In this document: positions 26,885-36,400 of the stretch, piece by piece
Layout of the letters: every line of letters starts with the position of its first letter
Numbering within the stretch: the first letter of the stretch is position 1
Source of the DNA: Ancylobacter pratisalsi
Lineage (GTDB): Bacteria > Pseudomonadota > Alphaproteobacteria > Rhizobiales > Xanthobacteraceae
DNA length: 64,000 nucleotides
NCBI RefSeq assembly: GCF_010669125.1
Contig: NZ_CP048630.1
Coordinates: 2,368,001 to 2,432,000 of the forward strand
Direction of reading: 5' to 3'
Notes under the pieces: generated by a model
What the model was told of the DNA's origin: nothing
The model's database searches: none
The model's input: the letters and a program-made list of their open reading frames with translations, nothing else
Translations under genes and position numbers: made by a program

Positions 26885-27367
26885 TCACAGTGTCCAGGTG
26901 TCGAGGATGAAGGCGTTGTCGCGGCGGTGCAGCAGCACGATGTCGAGCACGTCGAGCGGGCTGATCGGGATCACGCCGGGGATCAGCGCGCCTTCGCCAT
27001 GGCCGTAGAGCGCCTGCAGGGCGAAGCGGCAGGCATAGACCTTGCCGCCGTCATTGATGATCTTCTCGATGCGGTTGTTGAAGTTGAGGTGGCCGGGGAA
27101 GGCCTCGTCGCCGAGCTTGGGGAAGCCGCGCTGCACGCCGAGCGTGACGCCGGGGCCGTAAAGCAGGACCGAGGTCTCGAAGCCCTTCTGGATCAGGCGC
27201 GAGGCCTGCAGCAGGTTCACGAGGCCGATCGAGCCCTCGAAGGCGACGGTGTGGAAGGTGACGAGCGCCTTTTCGCCGGGAGCGGCTTTGACGTCCTCGA
27301 ACTTCTTCTCTTCGTAGTCGACCAGGACGTCGCCCTTCTGATGGGCGGGAACGGTGATGGTGGCCAT
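26885..27367 (-). CDS. MSMEG_0572/Sll0783-family nitrogen starvation protein
   Basis: 160 residues from an ATG at 27367 with AAGGAG seven bases upstream; a longer frame to 27436 lacks such a site. The protein ([20 protein letters not shown]...) resembles DsrE-like small alpha/beta proteins, with [18 protein letters not shown] and a cysteine in [14 protein letters not shown]. It is the first gene of the Nit1C operon, as in cyanobacterial sll0783 loci induced by nitrogen starvation. Function unknown. A sigma70-type promoter candidate lies at 27452-27480. Confidence 0.87.
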   Translation of the reverse strand: MATITVPAHQKGDVLVDYEEKKFEDVKAAPGEKALVTFHTVAFEGSIGLVNLLQASRLIQKGFETSVLLYGPGVTLGVQRGFPKLGDEAFPGHLNFNNRIEKIINDGGKVYACRFALQALYGHGEGALIPGVIPISPLDVLDIVLLHRRDNAFILDTWTL

Positions 27368-27451
27368 GTCGCTCTCCTTGAGATGGTGAGGGGCCGCGGC
27401 GGCGTGCCAGCCCTTGCCAACAGGATTTGCAATCAATGTGCCAATTGACAG

Positions 27452-27480
27452 ATTTAAAAAAGAATCAATGAAACAGTCAA
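27452..27480 (-). promoter_or_regulatory. Sigma70-type promoter of the Nit1C operon
   Basis: Read on the minus strand: TTGACT (complement of 27475-27480), 17 bp, then TTAAAT (complement of 27452-27457), about 85 bp before the first Nit1C start codon. The -35 hexamer lies within one copy of the ACAGTCAA box, so a bound regulator would compete with or contact RNA polymerase. The surrounding 27420-27500 is markedly AT-rich for this genome. Confidence 0.5.
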
Positions 27481-27491
27481 ATTACAGTCAA
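27473..27491. promoter_or_regulatory. Direct repeat ACAGTCAA-N3-ACAGTCAA, candidate MocR site
   Basis: Two identical 8-mers start 11 bp apart (27473 and 27484), one helical turn, in the 394-bp gap between the divergent Nit1C operon and the MocR regulator. A third copy lies at 27668-27675. MocR regulators usually bind direct repeats and control a divergent neighbour. The remaining part of the gap (about 27500-27660) shows no gene. Confidence 0.55.
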
Positions 27492-27667
27492 TAATACATA
27501 CAATAAGATCTTTGGATGGGTCGGTGCTGTGCTGAGTAAAGGAGCGAAAGCCTAACCATTGAGCGGGGAAGTGCCCGCTTCCTGCGCATGCGTCGGCGGC
27601 TACGTAGTATCCCCTAGTGTCCAGCAATTTGTGGACCAGTGGTGACAGGCCACCTCTGCAACATTAT

Positions 27668-27675
27668 ACAGTCAA
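27668..27675. promoter_or_regulatory. Third ACAGTCAA box upstream of MocR gene
   Basis: Third exact copy of the 8-mer, 94 bp before the preferred MocR start (27762) and 6 bp before an alternative ATG at 27681. Its position suits autoregulation or DNA looping with the pair at 27473-27491. Confidence 0.45.
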
Positions 27676-27761
27676 TTATCATGAGCCGACCGACTCAAGG
27701 GGAAGGCGTGCCGCCCCGGGGGCGGCGGAGCCCGACGACAGGCAGAAGAACGACGACGACG

Positions 27762-29162
27762 ATGGCCGACTGGATTCCCGACCTCTCCCGCTCCGACAAG
27801 CCCCGCTACCTCGCCATCGCCGATCTCGTCGCCGAGGACATACGCGCCGGGCGCCTCGCCATCGGCGACCGGCTGCCGCCGCAGCGCAAGCTGGCAAGCC
27901 GGCTCGGCATCGACTTCACCACGGTGGCCCGCGGCTATGTCGAGGCGCAGAAGCGCGGGCTGGTGGAATCGCGCGTCGGGCAGGGCACCTTCGTCACCGG
28001 CCTGCCGCGCGCCGAGCCGCGTGCCTCCGAGCCCCGCGCGGCGGCGGCGCTGCGGCCCGCCAGCGTCGACCTGTCGATGAACCTGCCCCCCGAGCCGCAG
28101 GACCCGGCGCTGATCGCGCGAATGCAGGACGGGCTGGCGGAGGTGGGGCGCGATCTGGTGGGCCTGCTGCGCTACCAGGGTTTCGGCGGCACCAGCGCCG
28201 ACAAGGACGCGGCGAGCGCGTGGCTGGGGCGGCGGGCGCTGGTGCCTTCGCAGGAGCGCGTTTTCGTGACGCCGGGCGCGCATCCCGCCTTGCTCGGCAT
28301 TCTCGGCCTGCTGGCGCGGCCGGGCGAGACCGTCTTGTGCGAGGCGATCACCTATCCCGGCGTGCGCGCCATCGCCGCCCAGCTCGGGCTGAAGCTCGCC
28401 GGCCTGCCGATGGACGCGCAGGGCATCGATCCGGACGCGCTGGCCCACGCCTGCGCGAGCGGCGAGCCCAAGGCGCTCTATCTCAACCCGACGCTGCAGA
28501 ACCCCACCACGCTCACCATTCCTGAATCCCGGCGCGAGGCGATCGCGCGGGTGGCGCGGCGCTTCGGCCTGCCGATCGTGGAGGATGACGCCTATGGCTT
28601 CATTCCCGCCCACGGCCCGCCCCCGCTGGCGGCGATCGCGCCGGATCTGACCTGGCATGTGGCGGGGCTGGCGAAGTGCATCGGCGCGGGCCTGCGGGCG
28701 GCCTATGTGGTGGTGCCCGACACCCGCTCGGGCTACCCCTTCGCGGCGGCGTTGCGCACGGGAAATGTGATGGCCTCGCCGCTCACCGCCGCGCTCGCCA
28801 CGCGCTGGATCGAGGACGGCACCGCCGACACACTGCTGCGCTTCATCCGCGCGGAGACGCAGGCACGGCAGGCGATGGCGAGCGAGATCCTGCCCGCCGG
28901 CAGCTTCCATGCCGACCCGCTGGCCTTCAACCTCTGGATCGAGCTGCCCGCGCCGTGGACCCGCTCGGCCTTCGTCGGCCATATGCGCACGACCGGGATC
29001 GGCGTGGTGGCGAGCGATTCCTTCACCGTCAGCGGCCCCGCGCGCGAGGCGGTGCGGGTGTGCCTGGGCGGTCCGGCGAGCCGGGCGCAGATCCGCTCGG
29101 CGCTGGACTACATGGCCCATGCGTTGACGCAGGCGCCCGAGGCCGTCTCCTCGGTGATGTGA
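27762..29162 (+). CDS. MocR-type regulator (GntR wHTH fused to aminotransferase fold)
   Basis: 466 residues. The N-terminal winged helix (RYLAIADLVAEDIRAGRLAI, RLPPQRKLASRLGIDFTTVARGY, GTFVTG) is joined by a linker to a class I aminotransferase domain. PLP-domain landmarks are TPGAHPALLGIL, YLNPTLQNPTT and the probable PLP Lys in GLAKCIGAGLRAAYVV. ATG 27762 (MADWIPDLS) was preferred because the family starts there; ATG 27681 or GTG 27639 would add 27-41 low-complexity residues. Divergent from the Nit1C operon with repeated ACAGTCAA boxes between, it is the likely regulator of that cluster, with PLP or a PLP adduct as effector. Confidence 0.9.
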   Translation: MADWIPDLSRSDKPRYLAIADLVAEDIRAGRLAIGDRLPPQRKLASRLGIDFTTVARGYVEAQKRGLVESRVGQGTFVTGLPRAEPRASEPRAAAALRPASVDLSMNLPPEPQDPALIARMQDGLAEVGRDLVGLLRYQGFGGTSADKDAASAWLGRRALVPSQERVFVTPGAHPALLGILGLLARPGETVLCEAITYPGVRAIAAQLGLKLAGLPMDAQGIDPDALAHACASGEPKALYLNPTLQNPTTLTIPESRREAIARVARRFGLPIVEDDAYGFIPAHGPPPLAAIAPDLTWHVAGLAKCIGAGLRAAYVVVPDTRSGYPFAAALRTGNVMASPLTAALATRWIEDGTADTLLRFIRAETQARQAMASEILPAGSFHADPLAFNLWIELPAPWTRSAFVGHMRTTGIGVVASDSFTVSGPAREAVRVCLGGPASRAQIRSALDYMAHALTQAPEAVSSVM

Positions 29163-29198
29163 GGCCTCTCTCCCGGAGCGTTCCGGTTTGAGAACGCC

Positions 29199-30251
29199 CT
29201 AGGCGCTGCCGCGCGCGGCCTCCAGCAGCGCGTCGACATCCTCCGCCGTGGTGGCGAAGGAGGTGACCAGCCGCACGACGCGCGCGCCCCAGCGGTCGAC
29301 ATAGAGCTTGTAGCCCCGCGCCAGCAGGCCGTCGATCATCGGCTGCGGCAGGCGGGCGAACATCATGTTCGCCTCGACCGGCCCCATCATCTCGACGCCC
29401 TCCAGCGCCGCCAGCCCCTTCGCCAGCCGCGCGGCCATGGCGTTGGCCTGCCGGGCGTTGGCGAGCCACAGATCATCGGTGAGATAGGCGTCCATCTGCG
29501 CCGCGAGGAAGCGCATCTTGGAGGTGAGGTGCCCGCCACGCTTGCGGCGGAAGGCGAGTTCCCCGGCGCGGGCGGGATCGAACAGGATCACGGCCTCGAC
29601 GCCCATGGCGCCGTTCTTGGTGGCGCCGAAGGAGAGAATGTCGACGCCGGCCTTCCACGTCATCTCGGCCGGGCTGGCATCGAGGGCGACCAGCGCGTTG
29701 GCGAAGCGCGAGCCGTCCATGTGCAGCGACAGGCCGGCCGCGCGGCAGGCGGCGCCGATGGCGCGGGTGTGCTCCAGCGAATAGACCGTGCCAAGCTCGG
29801 TGGTCTGGGTGATGGAGACGCAGGCCGGCTGCACGCCGTGCACGTCGCCGCGATTGCGCAGGGCCGTCTCGGCGAGCGCCTCCGGGTCGATGCGCGCGTG
29901 ATCGCCGGCCACATGCACCAGCTTGGCGCCGGCGGTGAAGAATTCCGGCGCGCCGCATTCGTCATTCTCGATGTGGCTGTCGGCGTGGCACAGCACCGCG
30001 CCCCAGGGCGGGGTGAGCGTGGCGAGAGACAGTGCGTTGGCGGCCGTGCCGGTGGAGACCAGCAACGCCGCGACGTCACGCTCGAACAGCGCCGAGAGCC
30101 GGGCCTCGACGCGGGCGGACAGCGCGTCGCCGCCATAAGAGAGCATGGCGCCCGCATTGGCGGCGCCCAGCGCGTCGAGAATGGCGGGGGAGACGCCGGC
30201 CATATTGTCGCTGGCAAAGCCGGGCTGGGGGCGGGAAGATGATTCGGTCAC
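29199..30251 (-). CDS. ltaE: Low-specificity L-threonine aldolase
   Basis: 350 residues. PLP-dependent cleavage of L-threonine/allo-threonine to glycine and acetaldehyde. Family landmarks are [17 protein letters not shown] at the N-terminus, [33 protein letters not shown], and the PLP lysine in [16 protein letters not shown]. The start is taken at GTG 30251, preceded by AGGA; the open frame continues far upstream with no family resemblance, and ATG 30287 has no ribosome binding site. Tail-to-tail with the MocR gene (36 bp apart). Could equally act on a phenylserine-type substrate. Confidence 0.88.
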   Translation of the reverse strand: MTESSSRPQPGFASDNMAGVSPAILDALGAANAGAMLSYGGDALSARVEARLSALFERDVAALLVSTGTAANALSLATLTPPWGAVLCHADSHIENDECGAPEFFTAGAKLVHVAGDHARIDPEALAETALRNRGDVHGVQPACVSITQTTELGTVYSLEHTRAIGAACRAAGLSLHMDGSRFANALVALDASPAEMTWKAGVDILSFGATKNGAMGVEAVILFDPARAGELAFRRKRGGHLTSKMRFLAAQMDAYLTDDLWLANARQANAMAARLAKGLAALEGVEMMGPVEANMMFARLPQPMIDGLLARGYKLYVDRWGARVVRLVTSFATTAEDVDALLEAARGSA

Positions 30252-30429
30252 GGGCGTGGTCCTGTGGTGTCGGCGCTTGTGCGGCATGCTTAAGCCGGAA
30301 TCGGCCTGCCGCCCATGGTCAATTCGGCGCGTGCGGGCCGCACGCGGGCCCCCGGATGCGCGTCGACGCCTGTTTCCCGCGGCGGGGGCGGTTAAGATGG
30401 CGCCCGCGCCCGCCGCCCATGGACCGTTC

Positions 30430-32013
30430 ATGACCGCCACCGATTCCCACCCCGCCGACCATGTCGTCGCCGACCAGCAGCCGGTGTTCGCCCTGCTCGC
30501 CAACCCCGCCACCCATGGGTTTTCGGGCGAGGTGACGCGCATCGACACCCATGGCGCGGCGCTGTTTCTGGTGGGGGACGATGTCTACAAGGTGAAGCGG
30601 GCGGTGCGCTTTTCCTTCATGGACCTTTCCACCCTGGCGCGGCGCGAGGCGGCCTGCCGGCGCGAGCTGGAGCTGAACCGGCCGGCGGCGCCCGATATCT
30701 ATCTCGATCTGGTCGCCATCACCCGCCGCGACGGGGCGCTGCATCTGGGCGGGGAGGGCGCGCCGGGAAGCGAGATCGTCGAATGGGCGGTGCATATGCG
30801 CCGCTTCGACGAGAACGCGACGCTGGACCGCATCGCCGACGCGGGCGGGTTGACCCCCGCGCGGATCGACGCGCTGGCCAAGGCGGTGTTCGCCTTCCAC
30901 CAGGGCGCGGCGGTGCACCGCGATGTCGACCCGGCGGCCTCGCTCGCCGGGGTGGCGGACGGCCTCATCGAGGGGCTGGGCGAAATGCCCGAGCTGTTCG
31001 CGCCGGCACGGGTGGCCGCGTTCGCCAGCACCCTGGCCGACACGCGGGAGCGGCTGGCCCCGCTGCTGGCGCGCCGCGCGCGGGCGGGCGAGGTGCGGCG
31101 CTGCCATGGCGACCTGCACCTGCGCAATGTCGCGCTGATCGAGGGCACGCCGGTGCTGTTCGATGCGCTGGAATTCGACGAAGCGCTGGCCACCATCGAC
31201 CGGCTCTACGACCTCGCCTTCCTGCTGATGGATCTGGACAGGCGCGGGCAGGCGCACGCGGCAAACCTGATGCTGAACCGCTATCTCGCCGCCTGCGGAG
31301 ACGCCCCGCCCTATGACGGGCTGACGGCGCTGCCGCTGTTTCTCGCCCTGCGCGCGGGCATCAGGGCGCGGGTGATGGCGGCGGCGCTCGGTTCGCGCCC
31401 GGGTGCGGCACGGGCCGCGGCGCACGCCGAGACGCTGGGCTATCTTTCCTATGCCGAGCGGGTGCTGGTCCCGGTACCGGCGCGGCTCATCGCGGTCGGC
31501 GGGCTGTCGGGCACCGGAAAGAGCACGCTGGCCGCGAACCTCGCCCCGCATATCGGTCCCGCGCCGGGCGCGGTGCATCTGCGCAGTGATGTCGAGCGCA
31601 AGCGGCTGGCCGGCGTGGACGAGTTGGAGGCGCTGCCGGCCACGGCCTATTCGCAGGCGGCGGCCGATGCGGTCTATGCCGAGCTGCGCGCCCGTGCCGG
31701 CGCGGTGCTCGCCGCCGGCCACGCCGTGGTGGTGGACGGCATGCACCAGCGCGTGGACGAGCGCGCCGCGATCGAGGAGGTGGCGCGCGGCCATGGCGCG
31801 GCGTTCATCGGCCTGTGGCTGGACGCGCCGGTGGAAGCCCGCGCCGCGCGGGTGGAGGCGCGGCGCGGCGATGCTTCCGACGCCACCCCCGAGGTGGTGC
31901 GCCGTCAGGCGGCGTGGAATTCAGGCGCGCCGGGCTGGACAACGATCGACGCTTCGGGTGCGCCGGAGGTGGTGCTGGCGCGTGCGCTGGCGCGGCTTGG
32001 GGCCACCCGCTAG
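30430..32013 (+). CDS. Fusion of aminoglycoside-phosphotransferase-like and P-loop kinase domains
   Basis: 527 residues. The N-terminal ~330 residues form an APH/choline-kinase-like domain with the catalytic loop [13 protein letters not shown] and the Mg-binding [18 protein letters not shown]. The C-terminal ~170 residues carry a P-loop [16 protein letters not shown] and resemble zeta-toxin/AAA-type small-molecule kinases. This two-domain arrangement is widespread in proteobacteria but has no established substrate; it is unlikely to be a resistance gene. ATG 30430 chosen at the family start. The gene ends in a 15-bp tandem repeat shared with the convergent macB end. Confidence 0.82.
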   Translation: MTATDSHPADHVVADQQPVFALLANPATHGFSGEVTRIDTHGAALFLVGDDVYKVKRAVRFSFMDLSTLARREAACRRELELNRPAAPDIYLDLVAITRRDGALHLGGEGAPGSEIVEWAVHMRRFDENATLDRIADAGGLTPARIDALAKAVFAFHQGAAVHRDVDPAASLAGVADGLIEGLGEMPELFAPARVAAFASTLADTRERLAPLLARRARAGEVRRCHGDLHLRNVALIEGTPVLFDALEFDEALATIDRLYDLAFLLMDLDRRGQAHAANLMLNRYLAACGDAPPYDGLTALPLFLALRAGIRARVMAAALGSRPGAARAAAHAETLGYLSYAERVLVPVPARLIAVGGLSGTGKSTLAANLAPHIGPAPGAVHLRSDVERKRLAGVDELEALPATAYSQAAADAVYAELRARAGAVLAAGHAVVVDGMHQRVDERAAIEEVARGHGAAFIGLWLDAPVEARAARVEARRGDASDATPEVVRRQAAWNSGAPGWTTIDASGAPEVVLARALARLGATR

Positions 32014-32057
32014 CTGCGTTCACGCTCGCTGCGTTCAGGTCCGCTGCGTTCAGGTCC
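32013..32057. repeat. Three tandem 15-bp repeats at a convergent gene junction
   Basis: GCTGCGTTCACGCTC (32013-32027) and two identical units GCTGCGTTCAGGTCC (32028-32042, 32043-32057). The array starts at the last base of the kinase stop codon and its last copy contains the macB stop codon (32050-32052). Confidence 0.85.
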
Positions 32058-34014
32058 GGGACAGCGCCTCGACGGGATCGAGCCTCGCCGCGCGCCGGGC
32101 CGGCAGGTAGCCGAAGCCGACCCCGATCGCGGTGGAGCACACGACGGCGGTGACGATGGAGGTGGCGGAATAGACCAGGCTGAAGCCGGTCTGTACCTGC
32201 GCGAACACCAGGCCGAAGGCGAGGGCGAGGGCGATGCCCAGCACCCCGCCGATGAGGCACACCAGCACGGCTTCGATGAGAAACTGCTGGAGAATGTCGC
32301 GCCGCCGCGCGCCGACCGCCATGCGCACCCCGATCTCGCCCACCCGTTCGGAAACCGAGACCAGCATGATGTTCATCACCCCGATGCCGCCGACCGCCAG
32401 CGAGATCACGGCGATGACGGCGATCAGCACGGTCATGGTCTGGGTCGTCGAGGTGATGGCGCGGCGGATGTCGTCGGTGTTGAGGATGAAGAAGTCCTTG
32501 CTGCCGTGGCGGCGGGTGAGGAGATCGGTGACCGCCTGCTCGGCGAGGCCGGACGAGACGTCGTCGGCGACGCGCACGGTGATGGAGCGCAGCGACTGCG
32601 AGCCGATGAGGCGGGTCTGCACGGCGGTGTAGGGCAGGTAGACCGACAGGTTCTGGTTGGAGCCGAAGCCACCCTGCTGGGGTTCGGTGACGCCCACGAT
32701 ACGGGCCGGCATGGAGCCGACCAGAATCACCCGCCCGAGCGCGCTGACGCCTTCGCCAAACAGGGTGGTGCGGGTGTTCTCGTCGATCACCGCTTCCTGG
32801 GTGCGGCGCTTCACGGCATCGGTGCCGAAGAGCCGGCCCTCGGCAAGGTGGGTGCCCTTGGCCAGGAAGTACTGGGCGCCGACGCCGTTGACGAGGGCGT
32901 TGGCCTCGACCGCCCGGTAGCGGATCACGGCCGAGGTCGAGACGGTCGGGGTGACGGCGGCGACATAGGGCTGGCCGGCAAGCGCGTCGGCGTCGGAGAT
33001 CACCAGCGTGCTGATCTTCGCCGAGCGCACGTCGCCGTAGCTCTTGCCGGCGAAGACCTCGATCGTGTTGGTGCCGAGGCTGGAGATGTTGGTGAGCACG
33101 CGCTGGCGCGATCCCTCGCCAAGGGCGACGACGCACACCACCGAGGCGATGCCGATGATGATGCCGAGCATGGTGAGGAAGGCGCGCATGCGGTGTGCGT
33201 TCATCGCCAGAAGCGCCATACGCAGCGCCTCGCCCAGTGCGGTGAGGTGGCTGCCCTTGCCCGCGTCCGCCCACTCGGTCCTCGCCGTCGGCGCGGAGAC
33301 CGGCTCGGATGCGGGGGCGGGCGATGCCTCGCGGCGGCGGTCGGCGGTGATGACGCCGTCGCTGATCTCGATGACGCGGCGCGCGCGGGCGGCGACGGCG
33401 GGGTCGTGGGTGACGAGGATGACGGTGCGCCCCTCGGCGTTCAGCTCCTCGAGAATGCGCAGCACCTCCTCGCCGCTGCGGCTGTCGAGGGCGCCGGTCG
33501 GCTCGTCGGCGAGGATGACCTCGCCGCCATTCATCAGGGCGCGGGCGATGGAGACGCGCTGCTGCTGGCCGCCGGAGAGCTGGCCGGGGCGGTGATCGGC
33601 GCGCGCGCCCATGCCCAGGCGCTCCAGCAGGGCGCTGGCGCGGCCGTGGCGGGCGCCGCGTTCGGTGCCGGCATAGACGGCGGGAACCTCGACATTGTCG
33701 CGCGCGGTCAGTTCGCCCAGCAGGTGGTAGCGCTGGAAGATGAAGCCGAAATGCTCCCGCCGCAGCGCCGCCAGCTCGTTGCTGTCCAGCGAGCCGGTGG
33801 CGCGGCCGCGTATGTGGTAGCTGCCAAGGCTCGGCCGGTCGAGCAGGCCGAGAATGTTCATCAGCGTCGACTTGCCCGAGCCGGAGGCGCCGACGATGGC
33901 GACCATTTCCCCGGCTTCGATGGTGAGGTCGATTTCCTTGAGAACCTGCAGCCGGTCCTCGCCGGAGACATATTCGCGCCAGACCCCCTTCAGCGCGATG
34001 AGAGGTGCGTCCAT
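32050..34014 (-). CDS. macB: MacB-type efflux ABC transporter (ATPase-permease)
   Basis: 654 residues. N-terminal ATPase with Walker [16 protein letters not shown], signature [15 protein letters not shown] and Walker [14 protein letters not shown]. The C-terminal half has the FtsX/MacB topology: one TM helix ([18 protein letters not shown]), a large periplasmic domain, then three TM helices, ending with the conserved [13 protein letters not shown]. Works with MacA and an outer-membrane TolC-like channel (not present here) to extrude molecules from the periplasm. Starts 3 bp after the macA stop in the same direction. Confidence 0.94.
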   Translation of the reverse strand: MDAPLIALKGVWREYVSGEDRLQVLKEIDLTIEAGEMVAIVGASGSGKSTLMNILGLLDRPSLGSYHIRGRATGSLDSNELAALRREHFGFIFQRYHLLGELTARDNVEVPAVYAGTERGARHGRASALLERLGMGARADHRPGQLSGGQQQRVSIARALMNGGEVILADEPTGALDSRSGEEVLRILEELNAEGRTVILVTHDPAVAARARRVIEISDGVITADRRREASPAPASEPVSAPTARTEWADAGKGSHLTALGEALRMALLAMNAHRMRAFLTMLGIIIGIASVVCVVALGEGSRQRVLTNISSLGTNTIEVFAGKSYGDVRSAKISTLVISDADALAGQPYVAAVTPTVSTSAVIRYRAVEANALVNGVGAQYFLAKGTHLAEGRLFGTDAVKRRTQEAVIDENTRTTLFGEGVSALGRVILVGSMPARIVGVTEPQQGGFGSNQNLSVYLPYTAVQTRLIGSQSLRSITVRVADDVSSGLAEQAVTDLLTRRHGSKDFFILNTDDIRRAITSTTQTMTVLIAVIAVISLAVGGIGVMNIMLVSVSERVGEIGVRMAVGARRRDILQQFLIEAVLVCLIGGVLGIALALAFGLVFAQVQTGFSLVYSATSIVTAVVCSTAIGVGFGYLPARRAARLDPVEALSRT

Positions 34015-34017
34015 GGC

Positions 34018-35259
34018 CTAGAACCCCATTGGCGAGGGCGGGCCGCCCCCGGAGGCCGGCGACGCGGTGGTGCTGGCTTCCTTCAACACCACGCGCTCGC
34101 CCTGCGTGAGCCCCGCGCGCACCTCGACGTTCATCCGGTCGTCGAGGCCGATCTCGATGGCGCGTTCCACTGCGCGGCCGTCATCGTCCAGCACCCGCAC
34201 CCGGGCGGTGCCATCCGTGCTCCCGGTGAGAAGAGCGGCCGAGGGAATGGTGAGCACCTCGTGGGCGGCGCCGAGCACGATGTGAACCTCGGCGGTCATG
34301 TAGGTGCGCAGCCGCCGCTCGGGGTTCGGCACGGTGAAGATGCCGTTGTAGTAGATCGCCTCGGAGGTGCTGGACGAAGAGGAACTGGAACTCGACGCGG
34401 ACGAGGTGGTGCTGAAGCTCGTATCGTTGCGCACCGATTCAGGCGCCGGCTCGATCGAGGCGAGGCGCGCCTCGTAGCGCCGGTCCGGCTCGCCCAGAAT
34501 GGTGAAATAGACCGCCTGTCCGGGCGCGACATTCACCACGTCGGCTTCGGAGATCTCCGCGCGCACGGTCATGGTGTCGAGTTGGCCGAGCACCACGATG
34601 GTCGGTGCCGACTGGGTGGCGTTCACCGTCTGCCCTTCCTGGCTGACGATGGCGAGCACGGTGCCGTCGATCGGGGCGGTGATGCGGGTGTAGCCGAGAT
34701 TGGCCTCCGCCGTGGCCACCGCGACCTCGGCCGCATCGATGTCCGCGTCCAGCGCGGTGATCTGGGCGCGGGTGACGTCGGCTTCGGCGATGGCGCTGTC
34801 GAAATCGGTGCGCGAGACGGCATTGGTCGCCACCAGGCGGGTCTGGCGGTCCAGCGTCTTCTGGTTGAGGGCGAGGGTCGCCTCCTTCTCGGTCCGCTGC
34901 GCCCGCACCTTGGCCAGCGTCGCCTGCGTGGTGCGCAGGTCGTTCTGCTGGGTGACGGAATCGATCTCGGCGAGAAGATCGCCCGCATGCACCGTGTCGC
35001 CCAGCGCCACCTTGACCGAGGTGATGCGCCCGGAGGCCTGCGAGCCGACCGCGACCAGCTTCACCGGCTTCAGGATTCCGGTGGCCAGCACGGTGCTTTC
35101 CACGTCGCCGATGACGACGGGTGCGCTGATATAGACCGGGGCGGCGGGAGCCGACAGCTTGTCCCACAACAGCCAGCCCCCGCCCGCCAGGACGGCGAGC
35201 AGCAGCAGGACGGAGAGAAGCTTGAGGCGCGAAAGGGAGACGGAGGGATGTGTGGTCAT
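34018..35259 (-). CDS. macA: MacA-like periplasmic adaptor (RND/MFP family)
   Basis: 413 residues from ATG 35259. An N-terminal membrane anchor (LKLLSVLLLLAVLAGGGWLL) is followed by a lipoyl half (ASGRITSVKVALGDTVHAGD), a long coiled-coil hairpin (about residues 100-180), and the second lipoyl half (ITAPIDGTVL). The beta-barrel/membrane-proximal part follows. A striking run of serines (about residues 285-305, TTSSASSSS-like) interrupts the beta-barrel region and is likely a flexible loop. Adaptor for the MacB transporter downstream. Confidence 0.92.
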   Translation of the reverse strand: MTTHPSVSLSRLKLLSVLLLLAVLAGGGWLLWDKLSAPAAPVYISAPVVIGDVESTVLATGILKPVKLVAVGSQASGRITSVKVALGDTVHAGDLLAEIDSVTQQNDLRTTQATLAKVRAQRTEKEATLALNQKTLDRQTRLVATNAVSRTDFDSAIAEADVTRAQITALDADIDAAEVAVATAEANLGYTRITAPIDGTVLAIVSQEGQTVNATQSAPTIVVLGQLDTMTVRAEISEADVVNVAPGQAVYFTILGEPDRRYEARLASIEPAPESVRNDTSFSTTSSASSSSSSSSSTSEAIYYNGIFTVPNPERRLRTYMTAEVHIVLGAAHEVLTIPSAALLTGSTDGTARVRVLDDDGRAVERAIEIGLDDRMNVEVRAGLTQGERVVLKEASTTASPASGGGPPSPMGF

Positions 35260-35448
35260 GATCCTGCGCGTGGGTGCGCCCTCGACGACGTTCCGAACGC
35301 GATCACCGTCGAGAGGTGCGCCGTGAAAATGGGAAGCGGTGGACGCGCCTTTCGACGCGTCCACCGCCGGGAACCGATCGCGGGGGGGCGCATAGTGATC
35401 GGTTCCCTGCGCCCCCGGATTGGGCGATACCCGGGGGGATGGAGGGGC

Positions 35449-36189
35449 TTATCGGGCCGGCGATGCGGGGCCGGGAAGCGGTGAGCCCGGCGGGGAAAAC
35501 GGCGGCGGGCACAGCGGCTCGGCTTCGGCAAACCGGGCGAGCTGGGCTTTGGAAAGCGCGCCACGCAGCGTGCCGATGGCCGCGGTCAGGCGGCGGGCCT
35601 CGTCGCCGTGGGTAGCAAGCGCCTGCGCCAGCCGCTCGCCGGGAAGCATGTCGGCATCCGGCGCGGCAGGCTCCTCGCCGGGGTTCGGCCCGGCCATCAG
35701 CGCCTGAAGCGCGTCGGTGTAGCCGCGCCAGGCGTCAAGCTGGGCGCTGGTGATGCCGATATAGGTTTCGAGCGTGGACAGGCTGGCGGCAAGGACGAGC
35801 GGGTCGCCCGGCGGGGGCGGCACGTCATCGCGCGCAAATCCGGGGGGCGGAAATCCGGGCGGTCCGAAACCTTCCGGCGGCGGCGGGAACGGCAGGACGG
35901 ACACCCCGCCGGCCTCGGCCTCGCTCGTATCGGCCTCGCTCGAACCGAAAGCCAACGCGGACGGAAATGCGCCATCGGCGTCGGTGCCGAGCGACGTCGC
36001 GCCGACGGGGCACGCCATCACGCAGTCCGTCAGCGCCACGCGTCCCGGCACCGGGACGGGCGTGGCGATGGCACCCCACGCGCTTGATCGGGAGGCCATC
36101 GGGGGGACTTCCTGCGCCAGGGCGGGCGGGGCCAGCACGGCGCCGAGCGCGCCGCCGACCACAAGGCAGGTGAACAGATGTTTCGGCAT
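35449..36189 (-). CDS. Periplasmic Spy/CpxP-like (LTXXQ-motif) protein
   Basis: 246 residues from ATG 36189. It has a clear signal peptide, with a hydrophobic core after MPKHLFTC and cleavage after PALA-QE. A proline-rich middle (PPPPEGFGPPGFPPPGF) follows. The C-terminal helical part contains ITSAQLDAWRGYTDALQALM, resembling the LTXXQ repeats of Spy/CpxP periplasmic chaperones. It lies divergent from a two-component system and upstream of macAB, typical of an envelope-stress or metal-sensing module in which a Spy-like protein feeds back on the sensor. Assignment is moderate because only one repeat-like helix is clear. Confidence 0.6.
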   Translation of the reverse strand: MPKHLFTCLVVGGALGAVLAPPALAQEVPPMASRSSAWGAIATPVPVPGRVALTDCVMACPVGATSLGTDADGAFPSALAFGSSEADTSEAEAGGVSVLPFPPPPEGFGPPGFPPPGFARDDVPPPPGDPLVLAASLSTLETYIGITSAQLDAWRGYTDALQALMAGPNPGEEPAAPDADMLPGERLAQALATHGDEARRLTAAIGTLRGALSKAQLARFAEAEPLCPPPFSPPGSPLPGPASPAR

Positions 36190-36400
36190 CGGGTGCTCAC
36201 ATCCAATTTTCGATGCTGCACTATCCGGGCCCTGTGTTTCCGGCGAAGGTCTCACGGTTTCCGAACGTTGACGCCGTCGCCCCTTTTTGTTGCCCAATGT
36301 TGCTGGAGGGCGTCTGGAAACCTTCGGTTGCCATTTCCGCATTGATGGCGGCACATCATTGCTGCCTCTTCCGAAGCACATCATCGCCGGGAGGAACCCG

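Noticed and set aside
27401..27430. Sigma54-type promoter (TGGCAC ... TTGC) upstream of the Nit1C operon
   Set aside because: GG and GC elements are present, but the 10-bp spacing needed between them is not met and the -12 TTGC is missing. The TTGACT-N17-TTAAAT promoter fits better.
32506..35484. 992-codon plus-strand open frame opposite macAB
   Set aside because: Low-complexity antisense frame; both MacB and MacA are unmistakable on the minus strand.
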